Source of the DNA: Actinomadura mexicana
GTDB lineage: Bacteria > Actinomycetota > Actinomycetes > Streptosporangiales > Streptosporangiaceae
DNA length: 64,000 bases
NCBI RefSeq assembly: GCF_900188105.1
Contig: NZ_FZNP01000014.1
Span: forward strand, 1-64,000
Direction: 5' to 3'
Position numbers and translations under genes: made by a program. The notes beneath the pieces are model-generated. The model searched no databases. It worked only from the letters and a program-made list of their open reading frames with translations, and was not told the origin of the DNA. Shown here piece by piece: positions 15,627 through 24,463 of this stretch (the first letter of the stretch is position 1; every line of letters begins with the position of its first letter).

Positions 15627-18200
15627 TCACCTCCTTTCGGGCTGGATAGAGGTGGCCGCCGTGGGGGTCCCCACGGGGGGTCGGTGCGCCGTCCCGAGGA
15701 ACGGCAGTCCGGGGGCCGGGTCGTGCAGGGCCGCGCCGAGCGCGAGCAGCACCCCGGCGGTGCCGGTCGCGAGGTCCATCGACAGCCGGTACATGTGCTC
15801 GCCCGGCACCGCCAGCCCGCCCGCGTACGGCAGCGCGTGCCAGGCGAGGTCGCGGACGTGCCCCGCCACGCGGGCCCCGTCGGCCGGGCCGAGGCCCGAC
15901 CGCGCGTGCCGGGCCAGGTACAGCAGCATCCCGGCGCGCCCGCTGAACAGGCTCGGCTGCGCGTAGTACCGGGACGTCGCGGCGACGCGGACGGCGTCGC
16001 GCGCCGCCTCGAACCGCTCGTCGGCCCGGTGGGCCAGGTACTCGTCCAGGACGAGGCCGATGCCGACGCTGCCGCGGCCGAGGTAGGGCAGCACCCGGCT
16101 GCCCTGGTCGACGTGCAGGGCGCCGTTGTGGTCGGTGACGCAGGCGGCGAGGTCGCGGCGCAGCGCGGACGCGGCCAGGTCGAGCAGTTCGGGGTCCCCC
16201 TCGCGCTCGTAGGCGCGGACGAACATCAGCGCCGCGCCGGCGCCGCCGTGCATGAGGCCGGGGCGCGCCCCGCCCCCTCCGCCGGACCGCTCCGCCACGA
16301 TCTCCACGCAGCGGCGGGCCGCCTCGCGCAGGGGCGCCTCGCCGGTCGCGCCGGCGAGGTGGTCCAGGACGAGCGCGAATCCGGGCAGGCCGCCGTAGAG
16401 GTCGTCGCCGAGCCTCTCCCACCGCTCGCCAAGGCAGTGCCGGACGGCGGTGAGGGCGGCGTCCCGGTGGCCGAGCCGGGACAGCACGTACGCGGCGCCC
16501 ATCAGGCCGTCGTACAGGCCGATCCCGGTCCCGCGGCGCGGGTCCGACGCCCGCTCCGCCAGCCACTCCTCGTGGGCCGGGACCCGCCCGGCGCCCGTCG
16601 CGTCCAGCGCGTACAGGACGCCGGCGGCGCCGTGCGCCAGCCCGAGCGAGGCGCCGGAGAACTGCTCCACGTCGCCGGGGAAGAGCCGGTCGGCGCGTTC
16701 GGGGGTGGCGCTCTCCAGGATCGCCCGCGAGAGGGCGTCCCTGGCGCGCTCCCAGCCGGGGGCGTCCGGGGTGAACACCGGTGCGGGGGCGGGCGCGACG
16801 TCCCGGGCGATCCGCGCGACCGCCTCGTCCAGGAACGCCCGGGGGACGGGGAAGTTCTCGGCGACCAGGTCGGCGAGCTGCCGCGCCTTGCCCCGGTCGA
16901 TCACGAAGAGCGTGGTCAGCGGGACGAACAGGGCGAGCCGCAGGCAGGCGAGGCTGTAGTGGTCCACGTCGGCGCCGCGCCGGTCGGGCGGGGCGAGGAA
17001 CGCGGGGTTGGCGAGGGTCTGCCGGCCGCCGTCCGCCGCGGGCGCCGCCGTCTCGAAGTCGATCAGCGCGACCGAGTCGTCCGGGCGCACCATCACGTTG
17101 AACATGTGCAGGTCGTTGAAGACCACGCCGCGCTCGTGGATCGCGGCGACCACGCGTTCCACCCCTTCGTGGACGCGCAGCGCCCACGTGGTGTATTCGG
17201 CGGTCTTGGCGGGATCCGGCTCGGGATCGAGCATCGGGTGCCGCTCGGCGAAGAACGTGTTGAGCGTGCGCCCCTCGATGAACTCCTGGACGAGGAAATG
17301 GTGCTCGCCGAGCGTGAACCAGTCGAGAACGGCGGGCACGCCGTCGATCCCGTCGAGCTTTTCCAGAATGTCCCGCTCACGTCGGATCCGAGTCACCGCG
17401 TCCGCGCCGTCGGCGGCGAGACCCGCATGGGGGCGCCCTTCTTTCAGCACCACCTTCCTGCCGCTCCGGGTGTCGGTCGCCGCGTAGACGCCGCCCCCGT
17501 TGGAAAAGTGGAGGGCCTTGTCGATCCGGTAGGGCAGATCGGTCGTCGTCGTGGCGCCGCGTGCCTTGAAATGCGCTTCCAGGCAGGCGGGAAGGCTCAC
17601 CCAGCCGGGGACGGTGAAGACGGGGTCGCGCCGGTCCGGCACCAGTTCGCCGGAGCCGTCGCGCAGCGCGGGCACGAGCCGGCCCTGCTCGTCCAGGCAC
17701 CGGCGCTCCGCGAAGCCGCCGTACCGGACGTGCAGCGGGCCCTGGCCGATGCGCAGGTCGCTGAGGATGTAGGGGCCGGGGAGGCCGTCCAGCCGCGCGC
17801 CGAGCCCGGCGAGCACTTCCGCCAGCTCGCGCTCGTCCTCGGGGTAGATCGTGACGAGCTTCCCGCTCGCCCCGCGCGGCGCGTACTTGGCGTTGCGCCT
17901 CCGGAGCGTTGCCGGACCGCGCAGATGCTTGAACTCGATTCCCCGGGCGCTGCAGTACTCCCACGTGCCGGCGAGCACTTCCTCCGCGCTTTCCGAGCAC
18001 CCTGAGACATGCACTTTCCAGCCCTGCTCGGGAGCGCGCTGGACCGGCGGCACATAGACGACCCATTCGTCGCCGAATACCTTTTCCCAGCCTTCGGGGA
18101 GTGCCCGCCGCGTGATGTCGAAATCGGTGCTGCGGGTCACCGGCGGAGCATCGTAGAAGAGCTCGTCCGCGAGGCAGTAGAGCTCGTACGCCTTGTCCAC
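15627..18200 (-). CDS. lanKC: Class III lanthipeptide synthetase LanKC (RamC/AmfT-like)
   Basis: 857 residues in three parts. Residues 1-220 are the phospho-Ser/Thr lyase region. Residues 230-480 are a protein-kinase-like domain with Lys253, catalytic NDLHMFN (Asp363, Asn368) and the metal-binding LIDFE (Asp381). Residues 500-857 are a LanC-like cyclase. The cyclase lacks the Cys-Cys-His zinc ligands (SLFSGRAG where W-C-x-G would be), which marks class III rather than class IV. The enzyme phosphorylates and dehydrates Ser/Thr of the precursor, then closes thioether or labionin rings. GTG start after GGAAGGGG. The precursor begins five bases after its stop. Its promoter region is shared divergently with the SDR gene. 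Confidence 0.95.
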   Translation of the reverse strand: MDKAYELYCLADELFYDAPPVTRSTDFDITRRALPEGWEKVFGDEWVVYVPPVQRAPEQGWKVHVSGCSESAEEVLAGTWEYCSARGIEFKHLRGPATLRRRNAKYAPRGASGKLVTIYPEDERELAEVLAGLGARLDGLPGPYILSDLRIGQGPLHVRYGGFAERRCLDEQGRLVPALRDGSGELVPDRRDPVFTVPGWVSLPACLEAHFKARGATTTTDLPYRIDKALHFSNGGGVYAATDTRSGRKVVLKEGRPHAGLAADGADAVTRIRRERDILEKLDGIDGVPAVLDWFTLGEHHFLVQEFIEGRTLNTFFAERHPMLDPEPDPAKTAEYTTWALRVHEGVERVVAAIHERGVVFNDLHMFNVMVRPDDSVALIDFETAAPAADGGRQTLANPAFLAPPDRRGADVDHYSLACLRLALFVPLTTLFVIDRGKARQLADLVAENFPVPRAFLDEAVARIARDVAPAPAPVFTPDAPGWERARDALSRAILESATPERADRLFPGDVEQFSGASLGLAHGAAGVLYALDATGAGRVPAHEEWLAERASDPRRGTGIGLYDGLMGAAYVLSRLGHRDAALTAVRHCLGERWERLGDDLYGGLPGFALVLDHLAGATGEAPLREAARRCVEIVAERSGGGGGARPGLMHGGAGAALMFVRAYEREGDPELLDLAASALRRDLAACVTDHNGALHVDQGSRVLPYLGRGSVGIGLVLDEYLAHRADERFEAARDAVRVAATSRYYAQPSLFSGRAGMLLYLARHARSGLGPADGARVAGHVRDLAWHALPYAGGLAVPGEHMYRLSMDLATGTAGVLLALGAALHDPAPGLPFLGTAHRPPVGTPTAATSIQPERR

Positions 18201-18289
18201 GGCCGGTTTCCCCTTCCTCGTGCGCCGGTTGCCGGAAACGCACTGGGGAAAGAATTACAGGCATGTCGGAAATGGACTAGTAGCGGACA

Positions 18290-18306
18290 TCACGAATGAT
18301 CCGTGA
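18290..18306. promoter_or_regulatory. Candidate operator upstream of lanKC
   Basis: Inverted repeat TCACG-N7-CGTGA about 90 bases upstream of the lanKC start, in the 226-base divergent spacer. It is a candidate binding site for the cluster regulator; there is no direct evidence. Confidence 0.4.
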
Positions 18307-18359
18307 AGATGTACCGTCCCCCGGCGTGCGACCGTCACGCGCCGCCCGTCACGCTGGTA

Positions 18360-18389
18360 TTGAAACAGGTTCTAGTTCCTGCGTAGGCT
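18360..18389 (+). promoter_or_regulatory. Promoter with KstR-like operator for the SDR/DapB-like operon
   Basis: TTGAAA (18360-18365) and TAGGCT (18384-18389) with 18 bases between them form a reasonable promoter. The 14-mer TGAAACAGGTTCTA at 18361-18374 fits the KstR operator pattern T-N2-AAC-N2-GTT-N2-A exactly and covers the -35 element, so a TetR-family repressor would block transcription here. KstR controls steroid catabolism in actinobacteria. Confidence 0.55.
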
Positions 18390-18426
18390 GTGCGGGCGGC
18401 GCGGCGACGGACCGGAGGTGACGCCG

Positions 18427-19215
18427 GTGATCTCGGAGCGGTTCCGAATCGACGGCAGGGTGGCGGTGGTGACCGGCGCGGGCCGGGGGATCGGAGCGGC
18501 CACCGCGGTCGCGCTCGCCCAGGCGGGCGCCGACGTGGTGATCTCCTCCCGGACGCGCGAGCAGCTCGACGAGGTCGCCGCCGGGGTCGAGGCGGCCGGG
18601 CGGCGGGCCCTGGTCGTCCCCGCCGACCTCGCCGACCCCGACACCGCCGCCGAGCTGGCGGACCTCGCCGCCGGCGAGTTCGGCCGCCTGGACATCGTGG
18701 TGAACAACATGGGCGGCGCCATGCCCGCCGCCTTCCTGGACACCTCGCCCCGGCACATGGAGAAGGCGTTCCGGTTCAACGTCGGCACCGCGCACGCGCT
18801 GACCCGCGCGGCCGTCCCGCACCTGCTGGAGGCCGGCGGCGGCAGCGTCGTCAACATCTCCTCGGCCATGGGGCGCATCGCGGGCCGCGGCTACCTGGCC
18901 TACGGCAGCGCCAAGGCGGCCCTCGCCCACTACACCCGGCTCGCCGCGTTCGACCTGGCCCCGCGCGTGCGGGTCAACGCCGTCGCCGTCGGCTCCGTCG
19001 CGACGTCCGCGCTCGACGTCGTCATGACCAGCGACGAGCTGCGCACCGAGATGGAGCGCAGGACGCCGCTGCGCCGCGTCGGCGAGCCCGAGGACGTCGC
19101 CGCCGCGGTGCTCTACCTCGCCTCGCCCGCCTCCGCCTACGTCACCGGCAGCGTGCTGCGCGTGGACGGCGGCATCGAGGCACCGAACCTCGACCTCGGC
19201 CTGGAGGATCTGTGA
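18427..19215 (+). CDS. Short-chain dehydrogenase/reductase
   Basis: 262 residues, classical SDR. The cofactor motif is TGAGRGIG near residue 17, NNMGG follows (in place of NNAG), and the catalytic residues are in NISSAMG and YGSAK (Ser, Tyr, Lys). The C-terminal VTGSVLRVDGG is also typical. It oxidizes or reduces a carbonyl/hydroxyl with NAD(P); the substrate is unknown. GTG 18427 follows GGAGGTGA by six bases; the GTG at 18418 lies inside that ribosome-binding site. The next gene overlaps by four bases, so both enzymes probably act on one pathway. The KstR-like operator upstream hints at steroid or related alicyclic catabolism. Confidence 0.9.
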   Translation: MISERFRIDGRVAVVTGAGRGIGAATAVALAQAGADVVISSRTREQLDEVAAGVEAAGRRALVVPADLADPDTAAELADLAAGEFGRLDIVVNNMGGAMPAAFLDTSPRHMEKAFRFNVGTAHALTRAAVPHLLEAGGGSVVNISSAMGRIAGRGYLAYGSAKAALAHYTRLAAFDLAPRVRVNAVAVGSVATSALDVVMTSDELRTEMERRTPLRRVGEPEDVAAAVLYLASPASAYVTGSVLRVDGGIEAPNLDLGLEDL

Positions 19216-20276
19216 CCTACCGCGTCGTCCAGTGGAGCACCGGCAACGTCGGGCGGCACGCGATCGCCGGCATCGACGCCCGCCCCGACCTCGAACTCGC
19301 CGGGGTGTGGGTCTCCAACCCGGCCAAGGTCGGCCGGGACGCCGGCGACCTGGCGGGCCTCGGCCGCGACCTCGGCGTCGCCGCCACCGGCGACGCCGAG
19401 GCGCTGCTGGCCCTGCGGCCCGACTGCGTCGTCTACACCTCGATGGCCGACGTCCGCCTGATGGAGGCGATCGACGACCTGTGCCGCATCCTGCGCGCCG
19501 GGGTGAACGTCGTCTCCAGCAGCCCGGTGTTCCTGCAGTTCCCGGACGGCGTCGTCCCGGCGGCGATGTCCGACCCGGTGCGGGAGGCGGCCGCGGCCGG
19601 CGGCGCGTCCGTCTTCGTCAACGGCATCGACCCCGGCTTCGCCAACGACGTGCTCCCGCTCGCCGTCACCGGCATCAGCGAGCGCATCGAGCAGGTCCGC
19701 TGCATGGAGATCCTGAACTACAACACCTACGACCAGGCCACGGTCCTGTTCGACATCATGGGCTTCGGGCGCCCGCTGGACGACGCGCCGATGCTGCTGC
19801 AGCCCGGCGTCCTCACCATGGCGTGGGGGAGCGTCGTCCGGCAGATCGCCGCCGGCCTCGACGTGGAACTGGACGGGATCACCGAGTGGCACACCCGCCT
19901 CCCCGCGCCCGAGACCTTCGCCGTCTCCGCCGGGACCATCGAGAAGGGCACGGCCGCCGCCCTGCGGTTCGAGGTGCGGGGCATGCGCGGCGGCGAGGCC
20001 GTCGTCGTCCTGGAGCACGTCACCCGGCTCCGCGACGACCTCGCCCCCGACTGGCCGCAGCCCGCCGGCGCGGGCTGCTACCGCGTCGAGGTCCGCGGCG
20101 AGCCGAACTACACGGTGGACCTGCGGCTCCTCGGCACCGACGGCGACCACAACACCGCGGGGCTGAAGGCCACCGCGATGCGCCTCGTCAACGCCGTCCC
20201 CGCCGTCGTCGAGGCGCCCCCCGGCCTGCTCACCGCCCTGGACCTGCCGCTGATCCCCGGCCGCGGCCTCCTCTAG
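19212..20276 (+). CDS. DapB-like NAD(P)-dependent dehydrogenase (diaminopentanoate/diaminopimelate dehydrogenase-like)
   Basis: 354 residues. The N-terminal Rossmann motif is VVQWSTGNVG, the family's way of writing G-x-G-x-x-G. It continues with the dihydrodipicolinate-reductase-like core (VVYTSMADVR, VVSSSP, NGIDPGFANDVLP). Relatives include 2,4-diaminopentanoate dehydrogenase and many uncharacterized actinobacterial proteins found in steroid and fatty-acid catabolic loci. The substrate is not readable. GTG start overlaps the SDR stop (GTGA), with GGAGG seven bases earlier. The stop shares a CTAG palindrome with the stop of the convergent gene. Confidence 0.85.
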   Translation: MTYRVVQWSTGNVGRHAIAGIDARPDLELAGVWVSNPAKVGRDAGDLAGLGRDLGVAATGDAEALLALRPDCVVYTSMADVRLMEAIDDLCRILRAGVNVVSSSPVFLQFPDGVVPAAMSDPVREAAAAGGASVFVNGIDPGFANDVLPLAVTGISERIEQVRCMEILNYNTYDQATVLFDIMGFGRPLDDAPMLLQPGVLTMAWGSVVRQIAAGLDVELDGITEWHTRLPAPETFAVSAGTIEKGTAAALRFEVRGMRGGEAVVVLEHVTRLRDDLAPDWPQPAGAGCYRVEVRGEPNYTVDLRLLGTDGDHNTAGLKATAMRLVNAVPAVVEAPPGLLTALDLPLIPGRGLL

Positions 20277-21115
20277 GCGCCCGCTCCTGGAAACTCCAGG
20301 GTGTCCAGGAGCGGGACGAGCCGTTCCTCCTCGCGGCCGAGGTGCGCCTCCAGCGCGGCGGTGAGCCGGTCGACCTCGGCGAGCAGCGACGCGGAGTCAC
20401 CGGCGTCGAGCACGCGGCGCAGCTCCTCCAGCAGCGCGGTGATCGTCTCGTGCTCGTCCCTCAGCTCCGCCAGCGCCGGTCCGAGCTCGGGATGGCGCCG
20501 TTCCAGCAGAGGGAACATCTGCTGGTCCTCACCCATGTGGTGGTGGCCGAGCCCCTGGCACATCGTCAGGCAGTTGACCCGGAGCTGGGCGCCCACGGCG
20601 GCCCCGGACGCGGCGACCTCCTTCCGGATCAGCTCCAGCTCCCCGCGGAACGCGTCGTGCACCGCGACCAGCATGGCGCTGGGCGACGCCGGCCCGGCGG
20701 GCGGCCCGGCGGCGACCTGGACCAGGGCGACGACGGGGAGCGTCCGTCCCGACTTCTCCTCGTACGCGGCCCAGCCGGGATCGGCCTCGGCGGCCCGGGC
20801 GAAGGCGCGGTCGCGCTCGTCCCCTTCCAGGACGACCGCGTCGGCCTCGTAGGCGAAGGCGCCGCTCTCGACCGTGACGCGCGGGTTCGCGACCAGGTTG
20901 TGGAACCAGGCCGGGTTCCTCGGCGCGCCCCCGGCCGAGCCGATGACGAGGACGCGCCCGACGCCGTCGGGCAGGTAGCCGAGCGGCGTCGTGTGCGGGG
21001 CGCCGCTGCGCGCCCCGGTCGTGGTCAGCAGGAGCAGCCGCCCGCCCTCGAACGGGCCGCCGACCCGTCCGCCGTTGGCGCGGAACTCCTCGATGATGTG
21101 CTTGTTGAAATCCAT
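20273..21115 (-). CDS. Deazaflavin-dependent nitroreductase (DUF385) fused to a hemerythrin HHE domain
   Basis: 280 residues. Residues 1-125 match the Ddn-type F420-binding family (RLLLLTTTGARSG, PLGYLPDG, PAWFHNLVANP). Residues 145-280 form a hemerythrin-like four-helix bundle with the di-iron ligands in LGHHHMGEDQQMFP, RDEHETI and HLGREEERLVP. One chain therefore combines a probable F420H2-dependent reductase with an O2-, NO- or redox-sensing iron domain. ATG 21115 follows GGAG at five bases; the in-frame start 81 bases upstream would add an unrelated tail. Its 3' end overlaps the convergent dehydrogenase by four bases. Confidence 0.88.
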   Translation of the reverse strand: MDFNKHIIEEFRANGGRVGGPFEGGRLLLLTTTGARSGAPHTTPLGYLPDGVGRVLVIGSAGGAPRNPAWFHNLVANPRVTVESGAFAYEADAVVLEGDERDRAFARAAEADPGWAAYEEKSGRTLPVVALVQVAAGPPAGPASPSAMLVAVHDAFRGELELIRKEVAASGAAVGAQLRVNCLTMCQGLGHHHMGEDQQMFPLLERRHPELGPALAELRDEHETITALLEELRRVLDAGDSASLLAEVDRLTAALEAHLGREEERLVPLLDTLEFPGAGA

Positions 21116-21411
21116 CTGTCTCCTGTTTTCGGGCATGGCGAATAAGCCACGGAAAGAACACGCGGCCGTGGCTTGGGAAAGGCGGGGAAAGGGCATGCCG
21201 AAAGCGTGGGCATGCGTGATGACGTCGCACTACGCGCGCGCGAACGACGTGCGGCGCGCGCGGAAGATGAAGAAGAGGGGGAGTGGAAGGGGCGGGCCTC
21301 GGGCCCGCTCCGGCCTCACTCGGAGGCCGGGAACCCCACTCGCTCGTGGCCCATGGCCGACCCGGCAGTCACGAAATGCACCTTACCGGCGCCCGATCCG
21401 GAATTGCAAGA

Positions 21412-24363
21412 TCAGGTTCCCTCGCGGTGGGCGACGGCGGCGGCCTGGGTGCGGCTGGAGACGTTCAGCTTGCCGAGGATGTTCGACACGTGCACGCTCG
21501 CCGTCTTGGGGGAGATGAACAGCGCCGCCGCGATCTCCCGGTTGTTGCGGCCCTCGGCGACGAGCTTCAGCACCTCCCGCTCCCGTCCGGTGAGGGAGGC
21601 GAGCGGACCGGACGGCCCGGTCCGGGGCGCCGCGCCCGCGCGGCCGGTCCCGAGCCGGGCGCGGGCTCCGAGGTCGCGCAGCGCGGCCAGCAGCGGCCTG
21701 GCGCCGAGCCGCTCGGCGGCCCGCACGGCCGCCCGCCACTGCTCGGCGGCCTCGTCCCGCTCGCCGTTCTCGGCCAGCGCCTCCGCCAGCCGCCACCGCG
21801 ACCGCGCCACCTCGTAGACGAACCCGCCGTCGGCGTCGCCGTAGGTGAACAGCTCGGCCGCCCTGCGCCACAGCTCCACGTCGTGGACGCCGTCCAGGCG
21901 GCGGCGCTCGGCCTCGGCGCGCGCCAGCCAGCCCTGCCCCTCCCAGCCGAGCCAGCCGCGCGGCTGCCCGTCGACGTTGACCGCGACGACGCTGCGCGCG
22001 ATCCGCAGGAGCTCGTCGCCGGTCTCCCGCGCCGCCCGCAGCGCCTCGTCGTCGCCGGCGGCGCGCGCGCGGGCCGCCCGCTCGGCCTCCGCCCACAGCC
22101 CGGTCGCCGCGATGCGGATGGCCCCCACCGTCTCGGTGTAGACGGTGTCGAGGACGTCGCGGATGTGCTCGGCCGCCGTGTCCGGATCGCCGCGCCACAG
22201 CGCGTGCTCGGCGGCGAGCCCCCGGGCGAGGTAGTTGACGAGCCCGTCCTGCCCCCACAGCGGCGTGATCCAGCGCAGCCGCGCCTCCACCGTCGGGGCA
22301 CCCTGCGCGACCTCCAGGAACAGGGCGTACGCCGACACCTGCGCCTCGGGCGTGCGGACGACCTGGACCGCGAACTCGTCGGCGAGCCGGCCCGCCTCCG
22401 CCCAGTCCCCCGACGTGTAGTGGACGAGGTAGCGCAGGGACCGCAGCACGATGCCGAACGTGCTCCACACGAGCCCGTTGTCGACGGCGAACTTCACGCC
22501 CGCGTCGGCCGCGCGGACCGCGCCCGCGAGGTCGCCGCGGTCGAACTTCGTCCGGGCGTGGTGGAACGAGGCCCGCATCGCGATCATGGAGCTGTCGCCG
22601 GCCGCCGCGGCCAGCTCGTGGGCGCGGATGAACACCTCCGCGACGCCGGTGTCGGCCTCCCGCGACTCGCGGTACAGGCCGAGCGTGACCAGCAGGCTGG
22701 CCTCGGCGCCGGTGGCGCCCGCCTCGCGCGCCGTCTCGATCGCGCGCTCGGCGTACCCGGGCATCTCCCCGGCCGCGTCCCGGTACATCAGCGTCCGGGC
22801 GTAGGTGGCGAGCGCGTCGGCGCGCTCGACGGTCGGCGGGTCGGCCGGCAGCATCGCCACCGCCTCCCGCGCCACCGCCTGCGACTCGGCGTCCTCGTCG
22901 ATGTCGCCGAGGTAGCCGGCCAGGTGCTCGCGCAGCAGGCAGCCGAGCCGCACGTCGGCGGGATCGGCCGCGGCCAGCACCCGGCGCAGCCGGTGCACCG
23001 CCCGCCGCAGCTCGCCGGCCCGCGCGGACGCCTGGGCGGCCGCCAGCGACAGGCGCATCCGGTCCGTGCCGGCCGCGGCCTCGGGGTCGGTGACGGCGTC
23101 CCACAGCTCCAGCGCCCGGTCGTAGTGCTCGTAGGCCTCGGCGGGCGCGGCGAGGCGGTCGGCCTCCCGCCCCGCCCGGACGGACGCGGCGAAGGCGGCG
23201 GGCAGGTCGTGCGCGGCGAGGCTGTGGTGCGCCAGCTCGGCGGCCGACCCGCGCGTGCCGGCGGGGAGGTCGGCCAGGAGCCGGGCGAAGTCGGCGTGCA
23301 GCCGGGTCCGCTCGCCGGGCAGCAGGTCGGCGTAGACGGCCTCGCGCAGCAGCGCGTGCCGGAACGTGTACCCGGCGCCGGACGGGACGAGCAGCTGGTG
23401 CGACACCACCTCGCGCAGCGCCTCGCCGACCGTCGCCTCGTCCAGCCCCGCCACGACGCGGACCAGCTCGTCGTCGACGCGGCGCCCCGCCACGGCCGCG
23501 ACCCGCACCACCCGCTGGCCCGCGTCCGACAGCCGCTCGATCCGCGACAGCAGCAGGTCGGCGAGCGCGGACGGCAGCCCGGCCGCCCCGTCGTCCCCGA
23601 CGTCCAGGCCGGAGGAGTACAGCTCCGCCGCGTAGAAGGGGTTGCCCTCCGACCGGTGGTGCACCCGCTCGACGGTCCGCGCCGTGACCGGGGCGGACCC
23701 GCGTGCCAGCTCGGCGAGGTACTGGGAGGTCTCGTCCCGGCCGAACGGGCGGACCTCGACGCCCGTCACGTTCGGCAGCCGCAGCAGCTCCGCGACCACG
23801 GGCCGCAGCGGGTGCCGCCGGTGCAGGTCGTCGGACCGGTACGTCCCGACGAGGCAGACGCGCTCGCGCTGCAGGACGCGGCTGAGGAACGTCAGCAGGT
23901 GCCGCGTCGACCGGTCGGCCCAGTGCAGGTCCTCCAGGACCAGCAGCACGGGCCGCTCGCCGCCCAGCTCCCCGAGCAGGCCGAGCACCGCGCCGAACAG
24001 CTGCTGCTGGCCGAGCTCGGATCCCGCGCCGGGGCCGCCCTCGCCGTCGGGCAGCAGGCGCGCGAGCGCGGGCCGGGCGTCGAGCGCGGCGCGGACCTCG
24101 TCCGCCTCCGGCGTTCCGGCGTGCGCGGCGGCCCACAGGGCGTCGGTGAGCGGCAGGTAGGGCATGCTCTCGCCCAGCTCGGCGCACTGCCCGACGAGCA
24201 CGGCGCAGCCGCGGTCGGCGGCGGCGGCGGTGAGCGCGGACACCAGGTGCGTCTTGCCGACCCCCGCGTCCCCGCTGACCAGCACGACGCCCGCGCCGCC
24301 CGCGGCGGCGCGGTCCAGCGCGGTGGTCAGCTCCGCGAGCTCCGCCGCCCTGCCGATCAGCAC
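21412..24363 (-). CDS. LAL-type LuxR-family regulator with ATPase and TPR-like region
   Basis: About 983 residues. An AAA/STAND ATPase lies at the N terminus (LIGRAAEL; Walker A SGDAGVGKTH; LLVLEDLHWAD as Walker B). A long helical TPR-like middle follows, and then a C-terminal LuxR helix-turn-helix (LTGREREVLKLVAEGRNN, SPKTASVHVSNIL). Such MalT-like proteins are ATP-dependent activators. I place the start at GTG 24363, six bases after AAGGGG. The in-frame ATG at 24450 would translate the terminator hairpin of the preceding gene into a Pro-rich tail, so it is unlikely. The target genes are not evident. Confidence 0.9.
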   Translation of the reverse strand: MLIGRAAELAELTTALDRAAAGGAGVVLVSGDAGVGKTHLVSALTAAAADRGCAVLVGQCAELGESMPYLPLTDALWAAAHAGTPEADEVRAALDARPALARLLPDGEGGPGAGSELGQQQLFGAVLGLLGELGGERPVLLVLEDLHWADRSTRHLLTFLSRVLQRERVCLVGTYRSDDLHRRHPLRPVVAELLRLPNVTGVEVRPFGRDETSQYLAELARGSAPVTARTVERVHHRSEGNPFYAAELYSSGLDVGDDGAAGLPSALADLLLSRIERLSDAGQRVVRVAAVAGRRVDDELVRVVAGLDEATVGEALREVVSHQLLVPSGAGYTFRHALLREAVYADLLPGERTRLHADFARLLADLPAGTRGSAAELAHHSLAAHDLPAAFAASVRAGREADRLAAPAEAYEHYDRALELWDAVTDPEAAAGTDRMRLSLAAAQASARAGELRRAVHRLRRVLAAADPADVRLGCLLREHLAGYLGDIDEDAESQAVAREAVAMLPADPPTVERADALATYARTLMYRDAAGEMPGYAERAIETAREAGATGAEASLLVTLGLYRESREADTGVAEVFIRAHELAAAAGDSSMIAMRASFHHARTKFDRGDLAGAVRAADAGVKFAVDNGLVWSTFGIVLRSLRYLVHYTSGDWAEAGRLADEFAVQVVRTPEAQVSAYALFLEVAQGAPTVEARLRWITPLWGQDGLVNYLARGLAAEHALWRGDPDTAAEHIRDVLDTVYTETVGAIRIAATGLWAEAERAARARAAGDDEALRAARETGDELLRIARSVVAVNVDGQPRGWLGWEGQGWLARAEAERRRLDGVHDVELWRRAAELFTYGDADGGFVYEVARSRWRLAEALAENGERDEAAEQWRAAVRAAERLGARPLLAALRDLGARARLGTGRAGAAPRTGPSGPLASLTGREREVLKLVAEGRNNREIAAALFISPKTASVHVSNILGKLNVSSRTQAAAVAHREGT

Positions 24364-24416
24364 GAACTGCCCCTTCTGGTCATCCCGGTCGAGTATTCCA
24401 TCCGGGGGGACGTGAA

Positions 24417-24447
24417 CGGGCCCCGGACCGGGAGGGTCCGGGGCCCG
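24417..24447 (-). terminator. Hairpin terminator downstream of the glycosyltransferase
   Basis: Perfect 13-base inverted repeat (24417-24429 with 24435-24447), five-base loop, starting 17 bases after the glycosyltransferase stop. It separates that gene from the LAL regulator on the same strand. Confidence 0.8.
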
Positions 24448-24463
24448 CATGGACGGGTGTGCG

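Noticed and set aside
24364..24450. N-terminal extension of the LAL regulator to the ATG at 24450
   Set aside because: The added residues are a translation of the terminator hairpin and the ATG lacks a ribosome-binding site; GTG 24363 has one.
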